Positions 40,339 to 47,809 of a stretch of 64,000 bases of DNA are shown piece by piece; position 1 is the first letter of the stretch, and every line of letters starts with the position of its first letter. Both the position numbers and the translations under genes were made by a program. Source of the stretch: Mycobacterium marinum (lineage in GTDB: Bacteria > Actinomycetota > Actinomycetes > Mycobacteriales > Mycobacteriaceae); assembly GCF_003391395.1 (NCBI RefSeq), contig NZ_CP024190.1, positions 1 through 64,000 on the forward strand. Reading direction: 5' to 3'. The notes under the pieces are model-generated. The model saw only the letters and a list, made by a program, of their open reading frames with translations, ran no database searches and was not told where the DNA came from.

Positions 40339-41652
40339 TTGGATATCGATCCCGCCGCTACCGCGTGGCTGCTGGCCAGCACCGCACTCGTGCTGCTGAT
40401 GACGCCCGGGCTGGCGATCTTCTACGGCGGCATGGTGCGCACCACCGGCGTGCTCAACATGATCATGATGAGCTTCATCTCCATACCGCTGGTCACGGTG
40501 GCGTGGTTGCTGGCCGGTTACAGCTTGGCGTTCTCCGACGGCGCGGCGCCTGGCTTCCCCGGTGGGCTGGTGGGCGGGCTGACGCATGCCGGAATGCGCG
40601 GTATCGGTCCGGCGACGGTCCATGGGTCGGTTCCCGAGTTGCTGTTCGCGACCTTTCAGCTGAGCTTTGCGATCATCACCGCCGCCCTGGTCAGCGGCGC
40701 TATCGCGGATCGGGCCAAGTTCGCGGCCTGGATGGTTTTCGTACCCGTCTGGTCGATCGCGGTGTACTCGGTTGTGGCGCACTGGGTGTGGGCGCCCAGC
40801 GGCTGGCTGGCGAAGATGGGAGTGCTCGACTACGCGGGCGGGCTGGTCGTCGAGATCGTCTCGGGTTCCTCGGCCCTTGCCCTGGCGCTGGTGCTGGGTC
40901 CACGCATCGGGTTCAAGGTTGATCCGATGCGCCCGCACAATCTGCCGTTCGTGCTGCTGGGTGTGGGACTGCTGTGGTTCGGCTGGTTTGGGTTCAATGC
41001 CGGTTCGGCGTTGGCGGCCAATGGGCTGGCCTCGGCGATCTTCCTCAACACCCTGGTCGCCGGGTGCCTGGGGATGCTGGGCTGGCTGGCAGTCGAGCAG
41101 ATCCGCGACGGCAAGCCGACCACGTTCGGTGCCGCCTCGGGCGTGGTGGCGGGTCTGGTGGCGATCACGCCGTCGTGTGGCACGGTGAACACCCTGGGTG
41201 CGGCCCTGGTCGGGTTGGCGGCCGGGACTGTCTGCGCGTTCGCGATCACGGTGAAGTTCAAACTCAACTACGACGACTCGCTCGACGTGGTGGGTGTGCA
41301 CTTCATCGGTGGTGTGGTGGGCGTCCTGCTGATCGGGTTGCTGGCCACCGCGGTGATGACCGACGGCGCGCGGGGTCTGTTCTACGGCGGTGGGCTGGGC
41401 CAGCTCGGCAAGCAGGCATTGGCGATGGTGGTGGTGGCGCTCTACGCGTTCACGGTGAGCTATTTGTTGGCCGCGCTGATCGAGCGGTTGATGGGGTTCC
41501 GGGTAAGCCGCGAGGAAGAGGTCAGCGGTGTCGACTTCAGCCAGCACGCGGAGACGGCCTACACCGAGGGTGTCTATGGGCATCAGCAGCTGCATCGCCC
41601 ATTCTCCGGTGGGGACGCAATTCGCCCGCGCCCCAACATCGAGGACGCCTGA
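40339..41652 (+). CDS. amt: Ammonium transporter (Amt/MEP/Rh family)
   Basis: A 437-aa membrane channel with about eleven helices that conducts ammonium or ammonia. The twin pore histidines are in VVAHWVWAP and VVGVHFIGGVVG. Other family segments are FYGGMVRTTGVLNMIMMS and DYAGGLVVEIVSGSSAL. I chose TTG 40339 because GAAGGAG lies 8 nt upstream (40325-40331); the frame is open to GTG 40309. The cytoplasmic tail is long (about 45 residues). No PII gene (glnK) is adjacent. Confidence 0.94.
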   Translation: MDIDPAATAWLLASTALVLLMTPGLAIFYGGMVRTTGVLNMIMMSFISIPLVTVAWLLAGYSLAFSDGAAPGFPGGLVGGLTHAGMRGIGPATVHGSVPELLFATFQLSFAIITAALVSGAIADRAKFAAWMVFVPVWSIAVYSVVAHWVWAPSGWLAKMGVLDYAGGLVVEIVSGSSALALALVLGPRIGFKVDPMRPHNLPFVLLGVGLLWFGWFGFNAGSALAANGLASAIFLNTLVAGCLGMLGWLAVEQIRDGKPTTFGAASGVVAGLVAITPSCGTVNTLGAALVGLAAGTVCAFAITVKFKLNYDDSLDVVGVHFIGGVVGVLLIGLLATAVMTDGARGLFYGGGLGQLGKQALAMVVVALYAFTVSYLLAALIERLMGFRVSREEEVSGVDFSQHAETAYTEGVYGHQQLHRPFSGGDAIRPRPNIEDA

Positions 41653-41661
41653 GCTGTCCCG

Positions 41662-41961
41662 TTAAACGGGGTCGGTGATCGCGTCGTATTCGGGATGCTT
41701 GTCGAGGACCGTAACGACCATGGAGCACACCGGGACGATGCGCTTGCCCGCGGCTCGTGCGTCTTGCAGGGCTTCCTCCACGAGGATGGTCGCCAGGCCC
41801 CGTCCGCCGAACGCCGGATCGACTTCGGTGTGGTCGAAGACGCGCTGATCGCCGCGGTCGATGTAGGTGGCGAGTCCGACGGTTTGTCCTTCGACCGCGA
41901 TCGTGTACTTGCCCGCCTCGGCGGTGATGGTGGTCTGCGCGCCGGTCTTGTCGGCAGTCAT
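41662..41961 (-). CDS. Small GNAT-family N-acetyltransferase (YjdJ/NATD1 type)
   Basis: A 99-aa single-domain acetyltransferase-like protein. The acetyl-CoA-binding motif is FGGRGLATILVEEAL, preceded by the strand RVFDHTEVDPAF. Proteins of this mini-GNAT type are about 90-100 aa, so it is full length; the substrate is unknown. ATG 41961 overlaps the stop of the upstream pirin gene by 4 nt, so the two are coupled. Confidence 0.9.
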   Translation of the reverse strand: MTADKTGAQTTITAEAGKYTIAVEGQTVGLATYIDRGDQRVFDHTEVDPAFGGRGLATILVEEALQDARAAGKRIVPVCSMVVTVLDKHPEYDAITDPV

Positions 41962-42926
41962 CGATGGTCCTCTCGGTTCGGTAGCGGTCTGGGCAGCAGC
42001 CGGGTGGTGGGCAGGGGCGGGGCGGGCAGTCGGGTGACCGAACCCTGGTAGCCGACAACCTCACCGAAGCGCGCGTCGGCGTCCTGCCACAGTTGGCGAT
42101 AGCTCACGATCTCGTTGTGGTTGCGCCCGACGAAGTTCCACCACATCACCAATTCTTCGGCAAACGGTGTGCCGCCCAACAGCAGTAGTCGCGCCGGCTG
42201 TGCCCCGACGTTGCGCACGTGCACGGTGGTGTTATCCGGGCCCTGGTAGCCCAGATCGCCTGCCGCCAGCGCGGTCCCAGCCAATTCGAGATCGCCGACA
42301 TCGCACAGCACCCCGTGTTCGAATGTCGGGTCGACTTCGATATCCAGCTCGGCATGGGCGTCCAGGTCGAGCTGGGCGCCAAGTAGCGGCGTGAAGGTAT
42401 GTACCGGCGACCGCAAGCCGGCCAGCTCGCCGATGAACACCCGCGCTCGCGCACCGGGGAGTACCGCCGGTGCCGGCGCGTAGTGAGCAAAGTCGCGCCC
42501 GGTGTCGCGGGCGGAATCGGGCAGGGCCACCCACAGTTGGGCGCCATGTAGCACGCCGCTACCCACCGACACCTCGGAGTGACAGATGCCCGCGCCCGCG
42601 GTCATCAGGTTCAGCTCGCCGGGGCGGATCCGGGCATGGACCCCCGCGCTGTCCCGGTGCTCCACTTCCCCACTGAACAGCCAGCTGACCGTCTGCAGTC
42701 CGGTGTGCGGGTGGGGCGCCACATCCATGTGGGCCGAGACCGGGCCATAGTGGTCGACGAAACACCAGGCGCCGATCAGGGAACGTTGCCGCTGCGGAAG
42801 GGTGCGTTGCACCCGGATTGCACGCGGCCCACCCAGCGGCACTTCCCGCGGATGCAGCACCTCGATACCGGCACCGTGTGCGGCGCAGCAGGCTACCTCC
42901 GCTGGTGCGGTCTCCAGGTTGCTCAT
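41958..42926 (-). CDS. Pirin family protein
   Basis: A 322-aa bicupin. The pirin N-terminal cupin has the metal-binding pattern HPHTGLQTVSWLFSGEVEHRDS and GAGICHSE. The C-terminal pirin domain contains NFVGRNHNEI. Bacterial pirins are metal-dependent regulators or quercetin-dioxygenase-like enzymes; the exact role is unknown. I chose ATG 42926 (MSNLETAPAEVACC), preceded by GAAGGG; the frame is open to 43085. Confidence 0.92.
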   Translation of the reverse strand: MSNLETAPAEVACCAAHGAGIEVLHPREVPLGGPRAIRVQRTLPQRQRSLIGAWCFVDHYGPVSAHMDVAPHPHTGLQTVSWLFSGEVEHRDSAGVHARIRPGELNLMTAGAGICHSEVSVGSGVLHGAQLWVALPDSARDTGRDFAHYAPAPAVLPGARARVFIGELAGLRSPVHTFTPLLGAQLDLDAHAELDIEVDPTFEHGVLCDVGDLELAGTALAAGDLGYQGPDNTTVHVRNVGAQPARLLLLGGTPFAEELVMWWNFVGRNHNEIVSYRQLWQDADARFGEVVGYQGSVTRLPAPPLPTTRLLPRPLPNREDHR

Positions 42927-43039
42927 TGGTGCACCCTTCGTCGCGGGTGTGCTCGGGCGAGCTACCGCGACCCTACGCCGGTTCGGCGACCGGGCCGCCC
43001 CAGGTAGCGCGTGATCACGACGCGGCCCCACCGGTGGGG

Positions 43040-43456
43040 CTAGGCCGCTGTTTGGGGGCCCACCTGTGTGACCGGCAAATGCCACACCACCGCGGTCACG
43101 GGGACGGCATCGCGTTCGTTGCGCGCCAGCAGGGCGGTGTTTTCCGGGAGCTGTCGGGCATTGATCTCCCCCGCCGCGATTCGGCGCAAGACGTCATGAG
43201 CCTCAGCCAGCTGTCCGCGCTTGCGGTACTGGCCCCCGGGCAGCTTGACCCCAGCCCACACCCCGTACTCCTCGCGATGCTTGACGGCACGTTCGGCGCA
43301 CAGACGTTGCTGGGCCAGCGGGCACCGGCGCAGGCACTGAATCCGCGCTTCGGTGGCGGAGCGCTCATAGGCGCGGGCCTTGGCGGCACCGTCGCCACTG
43401 TCGTCGTCGGGGTAGCCGAACCACAGTTCCGGGTTGGTGGCGCAAGGGTTGGACAT
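43040..43456 (-). CDS. whiB5: WhiB-family iron-sulfur regulator WhiB5
   Basis: A 138-aa Wbl protein that would hold a 4Fe-4S cluster. Four cysteines are at 5, 41, 45 and 53 (NPCATN and QCLRRCPLAQQRLC), so the last three are spaced C-x3-C-x7-C rather than the usual C-x2-C-x5-C. The turn motif reads GVWAG, and the basic C-terminal part is long. Start ATG 43456 (MSNPCATNPELWF) matches M. tuberculosis WhiB5 (139 aa); the frame is open to 43549. It is divergent from the HTH regulator across a repeat-rich 143-nt region. Confidence 0.93.
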   Translation of the reverse strand: MSNPCATNPELWFGYPDDDSGDGAAKARAYERSATEARIQCLRRCPLAQQRLCAERAVKHREEYGVWAGVKLPGGQYRKRGQLAEAHDVLRRIAAGEINARQLPENTALLARNERDAVPVTAVVWHLPVTQVGPQTAA

Positions 43457-43481
43457 CAGCCGGTCTCCTTCTCCGCTAAAA

Positions 43482-43548
43482 CGTATGCGAAAGCGTATAC
43501 GAAGATGCGCGATCCCGGCAAGAGAAGCGTGACAAAAACGTATATACA
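43482..43548. promoter_or_regulatory. CGTAT repeats in the whiB5/Rv0023-like divergent promoter
   Basis: CGTATGCGAA (43482-43491) and CGTATACGAA (43494-43503) are 10-bp direct repeats with one mismatch and a 12-bp period. A third site, CGTATATACA, is at 43539-43548. They lie between divergent whiB5 and the HTH gene and could bind either regulator. The assignment is inference. Confidence 0.5.
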
Positions 43549-43599
43549 CAGGGTGTCGTACCGGTCTGTGTAATATCCCGGCTATGGCCGGAGCTAGCG

Positions 43600-44391
43600 G
43601 TGAGCCGTGAATCGGCCGGTGCGGCTATCCGTGCCTTGCGTGAGTCACACGATTGGTCACTGGCCGACCTCGCGGCCGCGACCGGTGTCAGCATCATGGG
43701 CCTCAGCTATCTGGAACGAGGTGCCCGCAAGCCGCACAAAGGCACAGTTCAGAAGGTAGAAAACGGCCTCGGTTTGCCGCCGGGCACCTACTCGCGGCTG
43801 CTGGTCGCCGCCGATCCGGAGGCGGAACTAGCCCGGCTGCTCGCTGCCCGGCCGACCGAGACGGCCTCGCCTCGCCGCCCCGGCGTGGTGGTGGTCGACC
43901 GCCACAGTGACACCGATGTGCTGGAGGGATACGCCGAAGCCCAGCTGGATGCCCTCAGGTCGGTCATCGATAGATTGCCGGCGAGCACATCAAACGAATA
44001 TGAGACGTATATTCTCTCTGTGGTCGCTCAGTGCGTGAAGGCCGAGATGCTGGCCGCCAGCTCATGGCGGGTGGCGGTCAACGCCGGCTCGGAGTCCAGC
44101 GCCCGACTCATGGAGCACCTGCAGGCGCTGGAGGCAACGCGCACCGCCCTGCTCGAGCGGATGCCGGCGAGCTTGAGCGCGCGCTTCGACCGGGCGTGCG
44201 CGCAATCGCAGTTACCGGACGCGGTCATCGCGGCACTGATCGGTGTCGATAGTGACGAACTGTGGGATATCCGCAACAGGGGGGTCATCCCGCCCGGAGC
44301 GCTCCCCCGGATTCGCGCCTTCGTCGATGGATCCACGGAGTCCTCCCAACAGCAGGATCGCGGCTGCGACGACGGCGAGGGGCAACGATGA
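43600..44391 (+). CDS. XRE-family transcriptional regulator (Rv0023-like)
   Basis: The 263-aa protein has an N-terminal HTH_3 domain (IRALRESHDWSLADLAAATGVSIMGLSYLERGARKP, about residues 9-44) and a long helical C-terminal region containing VVVDRHSDTDVLEGYAEAQLDA. It matches M. tuberculosis Rv0023 in order and sequence. The start is GTG 43600 (VSRESAGAAIRAL). It heads the operon running to the Rv0028 equivalent, overlapping the next gene by 4 nt, and may autoregulate through the CGTAT repeats upstream. Confidence 0.92.
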   Translation: MSRESAGAAIRALRESHDWSLADLAAATGVSIMGLSYLERGARKPHKGTVQKVENGLGLPPGTYSRLLVAADPEAELARLLAARPTETASPRRPGVVVVDRHSDTDVLEGYAEAQLDALRSVIDRLPASTSNEYETYILSVVAQCVKAEMLAASSWRVAVNAGSESSARLMEHLQALEATRTALLERMPASLSARFDRACAQSQLPDAVIAALIGVDSDELWDIRNRGVIPPGALPRIRAFVDGSTESSQQQDRGCDDGEGQR

Positions 44392-45215
44392 TTCCCACCG
44401 AAGTCGATGCGTTGCTTCGCGCCCATCAGATGTTCGTCGGCACTGGCGATCACCGGATGCCGGACGTGCACCCCCAACCGGGTGCGGAGCCGCTGTGGCG
44501 CGCCACCCTGCCCAACCCCGCGACGGATCAACCCCGCTATGGGTTCAGGGCAGCACGTGGCCGGGAAGTCCTAGCGGCTGCGACAAGAACCGATGCGGCG
44601 GTTGCCGCGGTGATTGCCGATGCGCATCGGGATCGCGAGCAGGCCCGGGAGTTGACCGGCAACGTCGTGAACCAGGCTCGGGCCGATGGTGTGGCACCGC
44701 CGGTGACGCCGTTGGCCCAGCGTGAGGCCATCCGTCGCCGGGTGGGCCGGCTGCGTGCCCAACGCGCGCATGTTCTGTGGGCGCACCGACGGGCGCGGCG
44801 CCGGTTGGCCGCCTTGCGCCTGCTGCGGTACCGGATGCTGCACCACCATGGGTCGAGGCAGCGGTTGTCGCCGATCAGCGGGCGCGCCGGAATCGCGGTG
44901 CGAGCGGCGTTGTCGCGGCTGGGCCGCCCCTACGTTTGGGGGGCCACCGGCCCGGACCGGTTCGACTGCTCTGGGCTGGTCCAATGGGCCTACGCGCAGG
45001 CGGGCGTGCACTTGGACCGCACCACCTACCAGCAGATCAACGACGGGATCGTGGTGTCGCGCTCGCAGATACGGCCCGGCGATCTGGTCTTCCCGCATCC
45101 GGGCCACGTGCAGCTGGCGATCGGCAACAATCTGGTGGTCGAGGCGCCGCACGCGGGCGCCTCGGTGCGGATCAGCCCATTGGGTAACCATGTGCAAATC
45201 CGGCGGCCGCTATGA
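44388..45215 (+). CDS. NlpC/P60 peptidoglycan hydrolase-like protein (Rv0024-like)
   Basis: A 275-aa protein with a helical Arg/Ala-rich N-terminal half and a C-terminal NlpC/P60 domain (about residues 160-275). The catalytic Cys is in DRFDCSGLVQWAY, the His is in HPGHVQLAIG and the third polar residue is near VEAPHAG. It lacks a signal peptide, unlike RipA-type hydrolases, so export (if any) would use another route. ATG 44388 overlaps the Rv0023-like stop (ATGA), and the next gene overlaps its stop by 4 nt. Confidence 0.92.
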   Translation: MIPTEVDALLRAHQMFVGTGDHRMPDVHPQPGAEPLWRATLPNPATDQPRYGFRAARGREVLAAATRTDAAVAAVIADAHRDREQARELTGNVVNQARADGVAPPVTPLAQREAIRRRVGRLRAQRAHVLWAHRRARRRLAALRLLRYRMLHHHGSRQRLSPISGRAGIAVRAALSRLGRPYVWGATGPDRFDCSGLVQWAYAQAGVHLDRTTYQQINDGIVVSRSQIRPGDLVFPHPGHVQLAIGNNLVVEAPHAGASVRISPLGNHVQIRRPL

Positions 45216-45592
45216 ACGGCGGCGAACCCAGGTCTGAGCAGGCCGGATCCGCGCTAGCCGCGATTCGGGCGCGGCAAGCCGAGCTGGCGCGCCAACACGA
45301 CGTGCTCGGCGAGGCCGACCGTGCGCTGGCGGAGGCGCTCACCCGTGCGCACACGGTAATGCGCGACAGTGTCCGTCGCCTCGATGCGATCGGTGCAGAG
45401 ATCGATGGCGCTGTGGCAGGCCAGGATTCGCTCGCCCTCGATACCCCGCTGGGGGCGCGTGAGTTTCAGAATTTCCTGCTCGCCAAGCAGCGCGAGATCG
45501 CAACCATCGTCGCCACCGCCCACGAGCTTGATCGCACGAAAAGTGCTGTGCTGGCGAGCTTGCGGGCACACTATGGCGAATCCGCGGGCTAG
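45212..45592 (+). CDS. DUF4226-type helical protein (Rv0025-like)
   Basis: The 126-aa helical protein begins with an Ala/Arg-rich helix and contains SLALDTPLGAREFQNFLLAKQREIATIV. Nearly the same segment occurs in the next gene (DLDTPAGARDFQRFLIGKL), so the two share a domain. Function is unknown; relatives are near type VII-associated genes. ATG 45212 overlaps the NlpC/P60 gene by 4 nt. Confidence 0.85.
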   Translation: MNGGEPRSEQAGSALAAIRARQAELARQHDVLGEADRALAEALTRAHTVMRDSVRRLDAIGAEIDGAVAGQDSLALDTPLGAREFQNFLLAKQREIATIVATAHELDRTKSAVLASLRAHYGESAG

Positions 45593-45666
45593 CCCGCCAG
45601 CCGGTTGTGCACAGACCAGGTGAGGTGAATTGTCGGCGCTGAGGCGCCTGGGTACTGTCACGCGAC

Positions 45667-46920
45667 ATGGGCGGATCGGAGCAGCGTGCGCAGTCGGGCG
45701 CGGCACGCGGAGCCGCCGCCGATGCCATCGCTGGCGCGGAAGTGGCTTTAGCACACCAGAATTCGATGAGCTCGCAGCTCGATCTGCAGGTGATCGCGGC
45801 TATCTTGAATGCGCACCTGACGGCGGTCGACGGAAGCGAGGCGCTCGACGAGCTGCAGCAAGAGACCGAAGCCGCAGTGCGGACCCGCTCGGATCTGGAC
45901 ACACCGGCCGGAGCCCGCGACTTCCAGCGCTTCCTGATCGGAAAGCTCAGAGATATCCGGGAGGTGGTCGCCACTGCGAGCCTCGATGACACCTCGAAAG
46001 CAACCCTGATGGCCGCATGGACGTCGCTGTACAACGCATCCAAGCAAGAGGCGAGTTCGCCCGGTGATGCGCCGACGGTCACCGAGCCCGCGGCGGGCAC
46101 CGGTGCCGATGCGGACCGCGCGGCTGGGCTGATCTCGGGGGACCCGCTTTTGGACTCGCTGTTGTTCGACGACCCGGGTTTGGTAGCTGAGGCGCCGTTG
46201 CCGCAGGGCGCTGCGCCGTCGGGCGCGGCGACGGCGCCGGCGTTGCCGAGCATGCCCGGCCTGGGCGACGGATCGGGCGCTGCCACTCCGTCGGGTGCTG
46301 GTTCGGTCCCGAACTTGCCCGCGGGTCCGGCCTTGTCCGCAATCCCCCGGGCAATCGCATCACGCCTGGACGAGCTCGATGACCCCAGCCTCGACTCCCT
46401 TGCCCTGGATCCGGACGACTCAGACGACGAACCAGCTGATCTGGATGAGGACACCGACGGCGGTGGCGAAGACACGGAGCAACCGGCATCGTCGGGCGAG
46501 CCGCAACCGCTGCCCACCGGACCGACGAAGGTGACTCTGCCCAACGGGGACACGATCACCGCGGCAAGCCCTGAACTAGCCGCGGCGATCAACGCCACCG
46601 CGGGCGGTGCTGCCATCGCAGATGCGTTCCAGCAACAAGGCATTGCCATCCCCCCGCCCGGAACGCCGGTGAGTGACCCGATAGACCCGGCGCGACTCGC
46701 CGCCGGAGACATCGGCATGTTCACGGATCGGCACGCGCTTGCCCTCGGTGATGGCAACGCGTTTCTGGACGGGCAGATGCAACAGGTTTCCAGCATGGGC
46801 GGGCCGAACTTCCTAGGCTGGCAGCATCCGCCAACATCGACGACCGTCACGGCGCCGGCCCAGACCGGCGCCCCAACCCCAACCCGGCCGGCGACTACGC
46901 CGGTCGCCCCGCGATACTGA
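45667..46920 (+). CDS. DUF4226-type protein with Pro/acidic linker (Rv0026-like)
   Basis: A 417-aa protein. Residues 1-125 are helical and paralogous to the preceding 126-aa protein (shared LDTPxGAR-F motif). A long Ala/Pro/Asp-rich disordered region (about 130-290) follows, then a C-terminal segment containing KVTLPNGDTITAASPELAAAI and a Thr/Pro-rich tail. There is no signal peptide or membrane helix. It resembles a non-classically exported or structural secretion-associated protein. ATG 45667 is 75 nt after the upstream gene. Confidence 0.88.
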   Translation: MGGSEQRAQSGAARGAAADAIAGAEVALAHQNSMSSQLDLQVIAAILNAHLTAVDGSEALDELQQETEAAVRTRSDLDTPAGARDFQRFLIGKLRDIREVVATASLDDTSKATLMAAWTSLYNASKQEASSPGDAPTVTEPAAGTGADADRAAGLISGDPLLDSLLFDDPGLVAEAPLPQGAAPSGAATAPALPSMPGLGDGSGAATPSGAGSVPNLPAGPALSAIPRAIASRLDELDDPSLDSLALDPDDSDDEPADLDEDTDGGGEDTEQPASSGEPQPLPTGPTKVTLPNGDTITAASPELAAAINATAGGAAIADAFQQQGIAIPPPGTPVSDPIDPARLAAGDIGMFTDRHALALGDGNAFLDGQMQQVSSMGGPNFLGWQHPPTSTTVTAPAQTGAPTPTRPATTPVAPRY

Positions 46921-46962
46921 GCCCGCCGGCGGGACCCCGGCGCCATAACGAGGAGACAGCGG

Positions 46963-47280
46963 ATGGCAGATCGAATCCATGTGGAGCCGGCGCACCTGCG
47001 CGAAGCCGCTGCCCATCACGAGCAAACCTCCGAATACCTGCGCAGCGTGCCGTCGTCGCATGCCGCGATACAGGAGAGCCTGAACTCATTGGGGCCGATC
47101 TTCAGTGAGCTGCGCGACGCCGGCCGCGATCTTCTCGAACTACGACGTCAGTGCTACGAGCAGCAGGCCGACGAGCATGCCGACATCGCGCAGAACCTAC
47201 GGACCTCCGCGGCGATGTGGGACCAGCACGAGCAAGACGCGGCTCACGACTTCGGCGGCATCGTCGACAACGGTCGATGA
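46963..47280 (+). CDS. EspC/DUF2580-family protein (Rv0027-like)
   Basis: A 105-aa helical protein (RIHVEPAHLREAAAHHEQTSEYL, then HADIAQNLRTSAAMWDQHEQD) typical of DUF2580, the family of the ESX-1 substrate EspC. The C-terminus has several acidic residues and no signal peptide. It lies directly before the Rv0028-like gene, overlapping it by 4 nt (ATGA). It may form a co-secreted pair with another cassette protein; this is inferred. Confidence 0.88.
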   Translation: MADRIHVEPAHLREAAAHHEQTSEYLRSVPSSHAAIQESLNSLGPIFSELRDAGRDLLELRRQCYEQQADEHADIAQNLRTSAAMWDQHEQDAAHDFGGIVDNGR

Positions 47281-47582
47281 CCGACGCCAACCCCGCGTTC
47301 GACACCGTCCATCCCAGCGGGCACATCCTGGTCCGGTCCTGCCGGGGCGGTTACATGCACAGCGTGGCCTTGAGCGAGGGAGCGATGGAGACCGACGCCG
47401 CTGCGCTGGCCGAGGGAATTTTGCTGACGGCCGATGTCTCATGTCTGAAGGCTTTGCTAGAAGTGCGCGAAGAGATCGTTGCGGCCGGCCACACGCCATC
47501 GGCGGAGGTGCCGACCAACCGAGATCTCGACGTCGCCATCGAGCGACTGCTGGCCCACCAATTACGGCCGCGCCGCCGCTGA
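47277..47582 (+). CDS. DUF2694 family protein (Rv0028-like)
   Basis: A 101-aa protein (MTDANPAFDTVHPSGHILVRSC) identical in length to M. tuberculosis Rv0028. ATG 47277 overlaps the upstream stop. It has a helical C-terminal half and no signal peptide or transmembrane helix. DUF2694 members recur beside DUF2580 genes, so a chaperone or partner role is possible but unproven. Confidence 0.87.
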   Translation: MTDANPAFDTVHPSGHILVRSCRGGYMHSVALSEGAMETDAAALAEGILLTADVSCLKALLEVREEIVAAGHTPSAEVPTNRDLDVAIERLLAHQLRPRRR

Positions 47583-47586
47583 TCGG

Positions 47587-47730
47587 CTAGAGCAGCCAGG
47601 GTTTGGCGGTATCGGGATCGGGTGCGATGTCGGTGGGTGGTTCGACGGGATTGGCGCCAAACAGTTCCCGCGCGCGGCTTAGCAGAGAACGCACCTCATC
47701 GAGTTGCTGCTGCAGCGCAGAATCAGCCAT
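47587..47730 (-). CDS. 47-aa small protein, convergent with the Rv0028-like gene
   Basis: A complete minus-strand frame from ATG 47730 to TAG 47587 encodes MADSALQQQLDEVRSLLSRA followed by a Pro/Asp-rich tail ending DTAKPWLL. An amphipathic helix with regular Leu spacing (residues 5-24) and strong G/C bias at third positions look like a true gene. GTGAGG lies immediately upstream of the start. It fills an otherwise empty gap between the Rv0028 and Rv0029 equivalents. The family is unknown. Confidence 0.6.
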   Translation of the reverse strand: MADSALQQQLDEVRSLLSRARELFGANPVEPPTDIAPDPDTAKPWLL

Positions 47731-47809
47731 GGCCTCACGCTACCGAGGCCCGCTCGTCGGCACAATTCACCATCTGCGACGCCCCGTGAGGTGCCGGTAC
47801 GCTGAGCCG

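Noticed and set aside
40255..41595. 446-codon frame antisense to the ammonium channel
   Set aside because: Rich in His/Gln/Arg without a fold; the sense frame has both pore histidines.
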